A DNA stretch of 64,000 nt, taken from the NCBI RefSeq assembly GCF_003323735.1, contig NZ_QOIM01000024.1, positions 186,001 to 250,000 on the forward strand, read 5' to 3'. Positions 45,016-52,876 of this stretch are shown in pieces. Under the pieces are notes generated by a model, which searched no databases, was not told the DNA's origin, and saw nothing but the letters and a program-made list of their open reading frames with translations. The first letter of the stretch is position 1, and each line of letters begins with the position of its first letter. A program made the position numbers and the translations under genes. This stretch comes from Streptomyces reniochalinae (lineage in GTDB: Bacteria; Actinomycetota; Actinomycetes; Streptomycetales; Streptomycetaceae).

Positions 45016-45330
45016 TCAGTCCTCGGTGTCCGCCGAGGGGGACGCGGGCGGGGGCGTACGGCCGGCGACCCCGATGAACTGGACGTCGAGCTCGTCGGCG
45101 ATCTGCTCCAGGGTGCCGGCGAGGGCATGAACGGTAGTCGGTTCAAGGCGCACGGAGTCGTGGCTTTCGCCGGCGCGGACGGGAGTGCCGTGGCGCGTGC
45201 TGTGCGCCCAGGACCGCGCGATGGAGCGCAGGAGGGCCGTGACGTCATGGGCGGGTACGCTCAGCCGCCCGTCCGCGGTGACGTCGACCCGCGGCGCCGC
45301 CAGCGGCATGTCGTCGTCGTCCGTGCTCAT
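45016..45330 (-). CDS. Small hypothetical protein (DUF6213-like)
   Basis: Protein of 104 residues, ATG 45330. The central part VDVTADGRLSVPAHDVTALLRSIARSWAHSTRHG and VRLEPTTVHALAGTLEQIADELDVQFIGVAG resemble small Streptomyces proteins I recall as DUF6213; that match is from memory. Two helices with a conserved-looking SIARSW and an acidic start and end are visible. There are no membrane segments. It lies upstream of lanT on the same strand, 248 bp away. A regulatory or accessory role in the lanthipeptide locus is possible but unsupported. Confidence 0.55.
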   Translation of the reverse strand: MSTDDDDMPLAAPRVDVTADGRLSVPAHDVTALLRSIARSWAHSTRHGTPVRAGESHDSVRLEPTTVHALAGTLEQIADELDVQFIGVAGRTPPPASPSADTED

Positions 45331-45730
45331 CCTCAGTCTCCTGGATTCCTGCGTTCGCGGCTCGCGGGTTTCGCCGCTCTCGCCGCGGTGGGCCGTCGGG
45401 GCCTTCCGGGGTTCTGTGCGGCTGGTGGCGTCGGATGTCGTGGACCGAGCCGGGTCCCGCGTGCCGCGACACGGCCGGTGAACCGTGTCGCGGCGCGTGC
45501 CACCGCGTCCTGGGACATGAGCGGTTCCCCGACAAGCGTGAGCGGTTCCCCGACAGGTGCCGGCGCTCTCCAGCCGTCTCCCGGCAGGTGCCGGCGCTCT
45601 CCAGCCGTCTTCCGACGTCGCCGGTGCTTTCCAACCGTGTCTGTCCTGACAGGCGTGCCGATCAACCGGCTCGCGCGGGCCGCCGCGGCGGTGTCACCGG
45701 CCGTCCCGGGGAGTGGAGCGGACGCCCTCC
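45331..45730. repeat. Intergenic tandem repeats (21-bp pair and three 30-bp units)
   Basis: A 400-bp gap. At 45518-45538 and 45539-45559 two 21-bp units share TGAGCGGTTCCCCGACA. Immediately after, three units start at 45560, 45591 and 45621, each beginning CCGGYGCTYTCCARCCGTST. A minus-strand frame through them gives an Arg/Ser-rich repeat peptide with no other support, so I treat them as non-coding. Confidence 0.6.
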
Positions 45731-46396
45731 TCACTCCCCGGAGTCCACCAACGCACACCACACCCCGCGCTGCGGCCCGCCGTCGAGGTCCGTCCAGGAG
45801 ACGGTGACGTGACCGAGGGACCCCTCCGTCTCCGGCACGCCGTCCGGCCGGGGCACGCGCAGGAAGCGCAGCCGCCGAAGGCCGTCCACCGGCAGGGCCA
45901 GGTCGACGTCGCTGGAACGCGACCCGTGACGCACTTGCCTGATCCCCGCGTCCTCCACCAGGGGCTCGGCCGCCTCGCGCACCGCCACCGTCCGGTCGAC
46001 GGTGTCGCTCTCGTTCTGTGCCTGCGGGTCGACCCGGCCTGTCACCAGCGCGTACGTCTGTGCGATGGCGACGGGATCGTGAGTGGCGTCGTAGACCCAG
46101 CGTTTGCCCAGGACCCCGTGGTCCAACGTCCCTATGAGCCCGTCGTCCGCGCCGGCCAGAGGCGCGGACCGATACGCCATCGGCACCTGGTAGGTGACCG
46201 GTTCGCCGCCGGCCTCGTCGATGACCGCCATGAACTCGACGCCCACCTCGCCGGCAGGGTCGTCCAGCCGGAAGCCGCCCACGTTGACGAGGGCGGCCCT
46301 GTCCGCGCCGGAGACGTACCACGGCTGGGACGGAAGCCACGCCTCGAGCAGTTCCAGCTTGGTAGGACGCAGAGTGGTGCGGTAGATGATCGACAC
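45731..46396 (-). CDS. Hypothetical protein, maltokinase N-terminal cap-like
   Basis: Protein of 221 residues starting at GTG 46396 with AAAGGA seven bases upstream. The beginning (MSIIYRTTLRPTKLELLEAWLPSQPWY) and the KRWVYDATHDPVAIAQTYALVTGR part resemble Streptomyces proteins with the maltokinase N-terminal cap domain, sometimes annotated as branching-enzyme-like. That is from recollection. There are no kinase motifs, so it is a free-standing cap domain. Around it are only small hypothetical genes. Function unknown. Confidence 0.65.
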   Translation of the reverse strand: MSIIYRTTLRPTKLELLEAWLPSQPWYVSGADRAALVNVGGFRLDDPAGEVGVEFMAVIDEAGGEPVTYQVPMAYRSAPLAGADDGLIGTLDHGVLGKRWVYDATHDPVAIAQTYALVTGRVDPQAQNESDTVDRTVAVREAAEPLVEDAGIRQVRHGSRSSDVDLALPVDGLRRLRFLRVPRPDGVPETEGSLGHVTVSWTDLDGGPQRGVWCALVDSGE

Positions 46397-46611
46397 AGCG
46401 GGTCCTTTCCCTCGGCTCGTGCACCACATCCTTGCAGCCGGGGCGCCGCACAGGGCCGCACCGTGGCTGTTCACCCGAGGCCCCGCCACGGCACGCCGGC
46501 GACTGTCGCCCCACCGCGGAATGGGCCGGCACGGGAGCCGGCGGCCCGCGGCCCGCATGCCACCGCCGGTTCACCACGTCTCGCTGCCGGGATGCCCACG
46601 AGAGACGTCAG

Positions 46612-46908
46612 CTACCGGGAGCGGGTCAGCTGGTATGAGCCCTCCGAGAGGCATACGCGGTCGTGGCTGTCGATGTGACCGTCCATGTGGGAGGGGACGT
46701 TCCGTAGGTAGGCGTAGGCGGACTTGCTGAACCGGACCTTGCCGTTGCCGAGGTGGGTGATGCCTTCCGGTTCGTCGAGACCGGCGAGCCATCTCGCGCT
46801 GTCCTCGTCCATGAGGGCGGTGTAAGCCATGGCGGACCTCCAAGCCACCGCAGCCGATGCGGTCACGACGGCGACCACCGATGCCAGGCGGACCCTCTTG
46901 TATCTCAT
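46612..46908 (-). CDS. Small secreted or membrane-anchored hypothetical protein
   Basis: Protein of 98 residues with a clear signal sequence: MRYKRVRLASVVAVVTASAAVAW, then a possible cleavage after AMA. The mature part is about 70 residues (YTALMDEDSARWLAGLDEPEGITHLG ... DRVCLSEGSYQL) with one cysteine. GGGGAG lies about 11 bases before ATG 46908. I do not recognise the family. It has no operon partner. Confidence 0.55.
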   Translation of the reverse strand: MRYKRVRLASVVAVVTASAAVAWRSAMAYTALMDEDSARWLAGLDEPEGITHLGNGKVRFSKSAYAYLRNVPSHMDGHIDSHDRVCLSEGSYQLTRSR

Positions 46909-47074
46909 CGAGCACTCATCTCCCCTGGCCCCGGCTTCGCGACCACGAAAGCTATGTGTCCGCTCATGAGGTGGTCAACAGGGCGTGACAGCGCGGGCAC
47001 TTGCGTACTCGAGTGCCCTGCGCCTGACCGCGGGCGCCTCCGCGGCGGCCGGCCCGTCGGCGATGGCCGACTCG

Positions 47075-48226
47075 TCACGGACGGGGCCGGGTCGTCGTCC
47101 CAGGCCGAGGGGGATGCGCGCCGTGCTGCTCCCTGGGGCCGGTCGAGAGGGGGCGCGATGGCCGGCGAGGCGCCCGGAGGCCGAACATGATCCGCAAGCC
47201 CGGCGTCCTGCGGACGATCTCGTAGGTGGCGATGCTGAGACAGCACCCCGGAACCATGATGGCGGGGAAGGCGACGGCACCGTGTACGTCCGTCTGTAGA
47301 ACGTAGTACGCGATCACGATCAAATAGGTTTGATGCAGGATGTAGACAGGAAAGGCCGCCCGGCTGAAATAGTCCATGAAGGCCGACCTGCGATCGAGAT
47401 ACCGTTTCCCGTATCCGAGTACGGCGAGGAGGGTCGCCCAGCAGACTGGATAGTGCCAGGCGGCGGACAGAGGATTCGCCTGACTGCCGATCGTGAATCG
47501 CTCGATCAGAATCCCGATCGCACCCGGAACGGCGACGCAAAGAAAGACACGACGATTCCCTTCCAGCGCTTCGATGATCGAGTCGTCGGTGGCGATGAGG
47601 AATCCGAGCAGCACGTAGCCGGCGTACACGAAGATGTTCTCCCCGCCGATCTCCGGGAGGAACGACAACAGCGCGAGCCCGGCCGCCGGCGCGAGAGCGA
47701 GAACAGGTTTGTCCAGCCAGGTGGGCGTGTACCGGTTCCGGACCACCGTGAGCATGAGGGGGAGCGCGGCGATCGAGATGAGGAACAGGAACAGGATGAA
47801 CCACAGGTGGGCCGGGGAGATCCCCGTAAGAACCGTCCAGTGGGAGAAGTCCGTGAAGTAAGGACCCAGAAAGTCAGCGTAGCTTCCGCCGTAGCCGTTG
47901 TGGAACCGCATCGCGTAGTACGCCTGCGGCGGCACGATGACGAGGCAGCCGAAGAGGAACGGTATGAACAGCCGCAGATACCGCTCCTTCGCATAGCTCC
48001 GCGCGGAACGCTTTCGCAGCGCGTAGTAGCTCGACATCCCTGCCAGGAGAAAGAGCAGCGGCATGAACCAGAAGGAGGAGATGTTGACCAGGGCCGAGGA
48101 GAGGGTGTTCACCGGCCCTTTGACGTAGAACTCCGGGTTGTCGTTGAAGATCCTGGCCGTATGGAACGGGAACAGGAAGAGGATGGCCAGGTTCCGCAGC
48201 CAGTCGATGTAGTCCTTCCGCTTCAC
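47075..48226 (-). CDS. Membrane acyltransferase (acyltransferase 3 family)
   Basis: Integral membrane protein of 383 residues with about ten hydrophobic segments. The family opening is clear: KRKDYIDWLRNLAILFLFPFHTARIF, with the His of the F-H-x-x-R motif expected to be catalytic, followed by SFWFMPLLFLLAGMSSYYALRKRS. Later parts include PAHLWFILFLFLIS. The C-terminal 40 residues are Arg/Pro-rich and disordered. Its ATG overlaps the TetR stop by 4 bp, so the two are one operon and TetR probably controls it. Codon use is visibly less GC-rich than its neighbours, which suggests recent acquisition. The acceptor molecule is unknown. Confidence 0.83.
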   Translation of the reverse strand: MKRKDYIDWLRNLAILFLFPFHTARIFNDNPEFYVKGPVNTLSSALVNISSFWFMPLLFLLAGMSSYYALRKRSARSYAKERYLRLFIPFLFGCLVIVPPQAYYAMRFHNGYGGSYADFLGPYFTDFSHWTVLTGISPAHLWFILFLFLISIAALPLMLTVVRNRYTPTWLDKPVLALAPAAGLALLSFLPEIGGENIFVYAGYVLLGFLIATDDSIIEALEGNRRVFLCVAVPGAIGILIERFTIGSQANPLSAAWHYPVCWATLLAVLGYGKRYLDRRSAFMDYFSRAAFPVYILHQTYLIVIAYYVLQTDVHGAVAFPAIMVPGCCLSIATYEIVRRTPGLRIMFGLRAPRRPSRPLSTGPREQHGAHPPRPGTTTRPRP

Positions 48227-48864
48227 TTCCGCGCCCCCTCGGTCAGCCAGCCGAGCACGGCACGCAGCGCCCGCTCCGCGGTGTCGGCGTCGACGCCCTC
48301 GCGATCGACGAGGTGTTCCGTCGCCAGGCCGTTGGTCAGGCAGTGCAGGATCGTTCCGGCCAGCTCGGGGTCGACCGGAGGGGTGATCCCGGCGCGTTCG
48401 GTGACCGCCCGTACCGCGCGCCCGGCCGACGCACGCTGAGCGCGGCGCATGGGGGCGACCACCGCCCCCGTCCCCTCGTCACGGATGGCGCGGGCGGCGA
48501 TCTCGAGACCGAGCCGTCCCCGCTCGGTGTCATCGATGATCCGCTGTGCGACGGCACGGGCGGCCTGCTCGATGAGCGCGGGGACGTCCGCGCCCGCGTC
48601 GAGACCGGCCATCACGTCGGCCAGTTCCGCTTCGGAGCGCTCACTGAGGATCGCCCCGAAGAGCTCCTGTTTGCTGCCGAAGTTGGAGTAGACGGCGCCC
48701 TTGGTGAAGCCGGCGACCCGGGCGATGTCCTCCAGCTTGCTGTCCGCGTACCCGCGCTCGGCGAACACCCGCTCCGCGGCGGCGAGCAGCCGGCGGCGCA
48801 CCTCGTCGCGAGGGAGGCGCGGCACGGGCCCCGGCGGATGGCTGTGACCTTCTGTATCTGGCAT
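48223..48864 (-). CDS. TetR-family regulator
   Basis: Regulator of 213 residues. The helix-turn-helix is at about residues 25-70 (LLAAAERVFAERGYADSKLEDIARVAGFTKGAVYSNFGSKQELF). The C-terminal ligand and dimer domain has ERGRLGLEIAARAIRDEG. ATG 48864 gives a normal short N-terminus (MPDTEGHSHPPGPVPRLPRDEV). Two near-palindromes lie 15-45 bases upstream, likely its own operators. It is followed by the overlapping acyltransferase gene, the obvious target. Confidence 0.88.
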   Translation of the reverse strand: MPDTEGHSHPPGPVPRLPRDEVRRRLLAAAERVFAERGYADSKLEDIARVAGFTKGAVYSNFGSKQELFGAILSERSEAELADVMAGLDAGADVPALIEQAARAVAQRIIDDTERGRLGLEIAARAIRDEGTGAVVAPMRRAQRASAGRAVRAVTERAGITPPVDPELAGTILHCLTNGLATEHLVDREGVDADTAERALRAVLGWLTEGARK

Positions 48865-48878
48865 GCACCCATGGTTGC

Positions 48879-48909
48879 ATACCCGGAGGTATTCAGTACC
48901 CGCAGGTAT
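48879..48909. promoter_or_regulatory. Two tandem TetR operator-like palindromes
   Basis: ATACCCGGAGGTAT (48879-48892) and GTACCCGCAGGTAT (48896-48909) share the pattern TACCCGNAGGTAT with centres 17 bp apart. They start 15 bp upstream of the TetR start codon, where they would cover a promoter and fit binding by two TetR dimers. Confidence 0.65.
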
Positions 48910-49072
48910 CGAACGGATTGGTGAGGCTGCCCCACCGTCGCCCGCCGGCAAGGGGCCGCGGTCCGTGGGACTTCTCCGCGCCGCGTTCAGCCTGATCTCG
49001 CACACCAACTCCCGCACCTCGCCGGCATCGCGCCACTCACAGCGGCCAAGCGGTCAGCAAATCGCCAGGGCC

Positions 49073-49397
49073 TTAGGCGGCATCCAACCCCGGACAGTCG
49101 GCTCCGCTGCGCGAGACCGCCACGACCGGCACGGGTTCGCCGGTGAGAGCGGCCCGGTGCCGATGGCAAACGTGGTGCCCGCACGGTGAGTTTGTGGGCA
49201 CGAAGCCCTGGCGGCCGGCCTCCAACGGGACGGGTGCGACAACTTGCGGACCAGGCCGGACGCGCCGGAGGGGGAGAGCGGCGCCGGCTCAGCGCTCCGG
49301 GGTCCATCCGTGGATCAGCTCGTGCTGCGCCAAGTCCTTGAAGTAGCGGTGCCGCGACCAGGCATCGAGGTCGCCGATGACGATGAGGCGCCGACGA
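49073..49397 (-). pseudogene. Possible decayed coding remnants
   Basis: One minus-strand frame shows strong Streptomyces codon bias on both sides of an in-frame TGA at 49289-49291. Upstream is LIVIGDLDAWSRHRYFKDLAQHELIHGWTPER. Downstream, to TAA at 49073-49075, is a stretch with GFVPTNSPCGHHVCHRHRAA and RAALTGEPVPVVAVSRSGAD. The second has a Cys/His cluster like a small zinc site. Neither has a clear start or ribosome site, and I recognise no family. They may be a broken gene or two separate small ones. Confidence 0.3.
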
Positions 49398-49425
49398 AGG
49401 GCCCGACCGCGAAGAGTCGGGCCCT
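49398..49425 (-). terminator. Terminator behind ychF
   Basis: A 10-bp perfect stem, AGGGCCCGAC (49398-49407) with GTCGGGCCCT (49416-49425), and an 8-base loop. It lies 52 bases after the ychF stop codon. Confidence 0.75.
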
Positions 49426-49476
49426 CCCTGACCTGCATATTTGCCAGGTCAGGGACGTGGTGGTTACCCGTACCCA

Positions 49477-50565
49477 CTACACGTTGAACCGGAACTCCAC
49501 CACGTCCCCGTCCTGCATCACGTAGTCCTTGCCCTCCATGCGGGCCTTGCCTGCGGCGCGGGCGTCGGCGGTGGAGCCGGTGGTGAGGAGGTCGTCGTAG
49601 GAGATGACCTCGGCCTTGATGAAGCCGCGCTGGAAGTCGGTGTGGATGACGCCGGCGGCCTCGGGGGCTGTGGCGCCCTTCTTGATGGTCCAGGCGCGGG
49701 CTTCCTTCGGGCCGGCCGTCAGGTAGGTCTGGAGGCCGAGGGTGCGGAAGCCGACGTGGGCGAGGGTGGCCAGGCCGGGCTCTTCCTGGCCGACGGTCTG
49801 GAGGAGTTCGAGGGCTTCGTCCTCGTCGAGCTCGGCGAGGTCGGCCTCCAGCTTGGCGTTGAGGAAGACGGCCTCGGCGGGGGCCACCAGGGCGCGCTGC
49901 TCGTCCTTGAAGGACTCGTCCGTCAGCTCATCCTCGTCGACGTTGAAGACGTAGATGAACGGCTTGGTCGTCAGCAGGTGCAGCTCGTGCAGCGGCTCGG
50001 CGCGGTCGGTGCCCTGGGCGATGCCGGCGGAGAAGAGGGTACGGCCCTCCTCCAGGATGTCCTTCGCCTCCTGGACGGCCTTGACCTGCGGCTGCTTGTC
50101 CTTCTTGACCCGCGCTTCCTTCTCCAGGCGGGGCAGGACCTTCTCGATGGTCTGGAGGTCGGCGAGGATCAGCTCGGTGTTGATGGTCTCGATGTCGTTC
50201 TTGGGCGAGATCTTGCCGTCGACGTGGACGACGTTCTCGTCCTTGAAGGCGCGGATGACCTGGCAGATGGCGTCGGACTCACGGATGTTCGCCAGGAACT
50301 TGTTGCCCAGGCCCTCGCCCTCGCTGGCGCCGCGCACGATGCCCGCGATGTCGACGAAGTCGACGGTGGCGGGCAGTACCTTCTGCGACTGGAAGAGCTC
50401 GGCGAGCTTGCCGAGGCGGGGGTCGGGGACGCCCACGACGCCGACGTTCGGCTCGATGGTGGCGAACGGGTAGTTGGCCGCCAGCACCTCGTTCTTGGTC
50501 AGGGCGTTGAACAGGGTCGACTTGCCGACATTCGGCAGGCCGACGATTCCGATCGTGAGCGACAC
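49477..50565 (-). CDS. ychF: Redox-regulated ATPase YchF (Obg family)
   Basis: P-loop protein of 362 residues, the family's usual length, binding ribosomes and hydrolysing ATP in preference to GTP. The P-loop is GLPNVGKSTLFNAL (residues 8-21). DIAGIVRGASEGEGLGNKFL is the G3 region and FNVDEDEL the altered G4 typical of YchF. The C-terminal TGS domain contains YLTAGPKEARAWTIKKGATAPEAAGVIHTDFQRGFIKAEV. GTG 50565 is chosen since the protein then begins MSLTIGIVGLPNVGKS; a much longer open frame upstream is compositional. Monocistronic. Confidence 0.95.
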   Translation of the reverse strand: MSLTIGIVGLPNVGKSTLFNALTKNEVLAANYPFATIEPNVGVVGVPDPRLGKLAELFQSQKVLPATVDFVDIAGIVRGASEGEGLGNKFLANIRESDAICQVIRAFKDENVVHVDGKISPKNDIETINTELILADLQTIEKVLPRLEKEARVKKDKQPQVKAVQEAKDILEEGRTLFSAGIAQGTDRAEPLHELHLLTTKPFIYVFNVDEDELTDESFKDEQRALVAPAEAVFLNAKLEADLAELDEDEALELLQTVGQEEPGLATLAHVGFRTLGLQTYLTAGPKEARAWTIKKGATAPEAAGVIHTDFQRGFIKAEVISYDDLLTTGSTADARAAGKARMEGKDYVMQDGDVVEFRFNV

Positions 50566-50793
50566 GTGGCGACTACTTCCCGTGGCCCCTCGCGGGGTTC
50601 TCCATAGTGGGGTCTCTTGGCGGACAGGCGGCCCTCGAAGGCCGACCACCCAGTCTACGGAAGGCCCCGCGGCGCCCTCCCCCGACCGTGCTTGCTCCTC
50701 CCGGTGGATCGCGGGCGTGCCGGTCCGGTGGCGGTGGCGGATATCGCGTGTCCATGACCGCCGGGCCGGGCACGTACGACCTACCGTGGCCCG

Positions 50794-51543
50794 GTGGAGC
50801 AACGCAGCGCGCACCCGACCCAGCACGGCCCGTACGAGCTGTACGGGGACCCCGAGCCGTACGAGCCCTCCCACCGTTACGCCGACGAGCCGCGTCAGGG
50901 GCACGCGCCGGCCGACCTCGCCGCGGGCGTGGCCGGCGGCGAGGTCGCAGCCGGAAGCGTCCGCATCCGGCGCAGGCCGCGCCTGCCCCGTCCGGCCGCC
51001 GCGCCCTCGTCCTCTCCGCCCCCGCCTCCGCCGGCCTCCGGGCGCGGTGGGGTGCAGGGGGACCGCCGGCCCCCGCACCGTCCGGCGCCCTCCGGGGAGG
51101 GTGCGCCCCCCGGGGCGCGCGGAGCCGCGCCTGGCAGGCTGCCCGCACCCCGGCTGACGGGGCTGGGCGTCGGAGTGTTCGCCATGCTGCTGATGGCGGC
51201 CTTCGGCGCGCTCGCCCGGCTGCTGTCGAGCGGGGTCCCCGTGGCCTACGGCAGCGCTTTCGTGCTCGTCTGCGTCGCCTTGGCGCTGTGGGTGCGGCCC
51301 GCCGAGCTGTTCGCGGCACCGGTCGCGATGCCGCTCGCCTACACGGTCGGGCTGTTCCTGGTGGGCGGCTCGGGGAAGGGCGTCGCGGGGGTACTCCAGG
51401 ACGTCTTCACGGGGCTGGCGCTGCACGCCGTCTGGCTGTACGCGGGCACGCTGCTCGCCGGGCTGATCGTGCTCGTACGGAAGACGAAGCTCGTCCTGGA
51501 GCGCCGCAGGAGGCGGCGCTCCAAGGCGCCCCAGGGCGCCTGA
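50794..51543 (+). CDS. Membrane protein with disordered N-terminus (DUF6542-like)
   Basis: Protein of 249 residues, GTG 50794 (MEQRSAHPTQHGPYELYGDPEP). Residues 1-120 are Pro/Gly/Arg-rich and probably cytoplasmic. Four membrane segments follow at about 127-147, 152-168, 172-190 and 205-225. The C-terminus is very basic (RKTKLVLERRRRRRSK). This layout fits the DUF6542 domain proteins often found between ychF and ispH in Streptomyces; I state this from memory. Function unknown. Confidence 0.65.
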   Translation: MEQRSAHPTQHGPYELYGDPEPYEPSHRYADEPRQGHAPADLAAGVAGGEVAAGSVRIRRRPRLPRPAAAPSSSPPPPPPASGRGGVQGDRRPPHRPAPSGEGAPPGARGAAPGRLPAPRLTGLGVGVFAMLLMAAFGALARLLSSGVPVAYGSAFVLVCVALALWVRPAELFAAPVAMPLAYTVGLFLVGGSGKGVAGVLQDVFTGLALHAVWLYAGTLLAGLIVLVRKTKLVLERRRRRRSKAPQGA

Positions 51544-51615
51544 GGAAACCACGGCCGGCCCGGCGCGGCACCCGCACAGCAGTGTGACCGTCCCCCGCGC
51601 CGCAGTGACCGCCCC

Positions 51616-51639
51616 CGCCGTGGTGGCGGCACCACGGCG
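51616..51639. terminator. Bidirectional terminator, first of two hairpins
   Basis: A 10-bp perfect stem, CGCCGTGGTG (51616-51625) with CACCACGGCG (51630-51639), and a GCGG loop, between the convergent DUF6542-like and ispH genes. Confidence 0.7.
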
Positions 51640-51650
51640 CGATGGCCGCC

Positions 51651-51677
51651 GCGGCGGCACGGTGGCGGTGCCGCCGC
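51651..51677. terminator. Second hairpin next to the ispH stop
   Basis: GCGGCGGCAC (51651-51660) pairs with GTGCCGCCGC (51668-51677), with a 7-base loop. It ends 5 bases before the ispH stop codon and probably completes the terminator for both convergent genes. Confidence 0.6.
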
Positions 51678-51682
51678 CGCTC

Positions 51683-52720
51683 TCAGGCCCGCAGCTTGCC
51701 GGACGCCTCGGACCGCAGGTCGCGCCGCAGCTCCTTGGGGAGCGAGAACTGCATGTGCTCGTCGACCGGCTTGACGATCTCCACCTCGTCCCAGCCACGC
51801 TGTGCCAGCCACTCCAGCACGCCGTCGACCAGCACCTCGGGCACGGAGGCTCCGGAGGACAGGCCGATGGTCTCCACGCCCTCCAGCCAGGTCTCGTCCA
51901 GCTCTTCGGCGTTGTCGACGAGGTGGCCGTCCTTGGCGCCGTGCGTCAGCGCCGTCTCGACCAGGCGGACGGAGTTGGAGGAGTTCTTGGAGCCGACGAC
52001 CAGCACCAGGTCGGCCTCGGCCGCGACCTGCTTGATGGCGGTCTGGCGGTTCTGCGTGGCGTAGCAGATGTCGTCGCTGGGCGGCGAGAGCAGGTTGGGG
52101 TAACGGCCCTGGAGGGCGTCGACCGTCTCCATCGTCTCGTCGACCGACAGGGTGGTCTGGGAGAGCCACACGACCTTCTCCGGGTCGCGGACCTCGACGT
52201 TCTTCACGTCTTCCGGACCGTCGACCAGCGTGATGTGGTCGGGGGCCTCACCGCTGGTGCCGATGACCTCTTCGTGGCCCTCGTGGCCGATCAGGAGAAT
52301 GTCGTAGTCCTCCTTGGCGTAGCGCACGGCCTCCTTGTGCACCTTGGTCACCAGAGGGCAGGTCGCGTCGATGGTGGCCAACTTGCCGCGCTGGGCCTCC
52401 TCGTGGACGGTCGGCGCCACGCCGTGTGCGGAGAAGATGACGATCTCGCCCTCGGGCACCTCCTCCGTCTCCTCGACGAAGACCGCGCCCTTCTTCTCCA
52501 GTGTCTGGACGACGTACTTGTTGTGCACGATCTCGTGCCGCACGTAGATCGGAGCGCCGTACTGCTCCAGCGCCTTCTCCACGGCGATCACCGCGCGGTC
52601 GACGCCGGCGCAGTAGCCGCGGGGCGCGGCGAGCAGGACGCGGCGGCGCCCCGCAGCGGCGGGTTCGGCTGTCGTGGCTTCCGATGTGTCGGCGGCCCTG
52701 CGGTCGGGCGTTCCAGTCAT
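51683..52720 (-). CDS. ispH: 4-hydroxy-3-methylbut-2-enyl diphosphate reductase IspH
   Basis: Last enzyme of the methylerythritol phosphate pathway, reducing HMBPP to IPP and DMAPP with a [4Fe-4S] cluster. It has 345 residues. The three cluster cysteines are in [26 protein letters not shown] and [10 protein letters not shown]. Substrate-binding motifs are [30 protein letters not shown] and SKNSSNS. The first 30 residues are a disordered lead. ATG 52720 is chosen; upstream codons are non-coding in character. Convergent with the DUF6542-like gene and divergent from the amino-acid permease gene. Confidence 0.96.
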   Translation of the reverse strand: MTGTPDRRAADTSEATTAEPAAAGRRRVLLAAPRGYCAGVDRAVIAVEKALEQYGAPIYVRHEIVHNKYVVQTLEKKGAVFVEETEEVPEGEIVIFSAHGVAPTVHEEAQRGKLATIDATCPLVTKVHKEAVRYAKEDYDILLIGHEGHEEVIGTSGEAPDHITLVDGPEDVKNVEVRDPEKVVWLSQTTLSVDETMETVDALQGRYPNLLSPPSDDICYATQNRQTAIKQVAAEADLVLVVGSKNSSNSVRLVETALTHGAKDGHLVDNAEELDETWLEGVETIGLSSGASVPEVLVDGVLEWLAQRGWDEVEIVKPVDEHMQFSLPKELRRDLRSEASGKLRA

Positions 52721-52876
52721 GGCTCCATCGTAAGGGCGGGGCGGAAATCGTAAGAGGGGAGGAAAGTCCATCGGGGCGTGCGGGGATTCACTCGGGGGGC
52801 GTGCGAGGAGCACGCCGGGAGCCGGTCGGTGGCGCGCTCCGCTGCCGCGGCGGGCGTTCTGCGGCAAGCTGGCCCC

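Noticed and set aside
45245..45634. A minus-strand ORF running through the repeats upstream of the lanthipeptide region
   Set aside because: It only translates the tandem repeats into Arg/Ser-rich peptide, overlaps the 104-residue gene, and has no ribosome site.
49477..51798. A 773-codon reading of ychF
   Set aside because: The extra N-terminal part is antisense to the DUF6542-like gene, and YchF is normally about 362 residues as obtained from GTG 50565.
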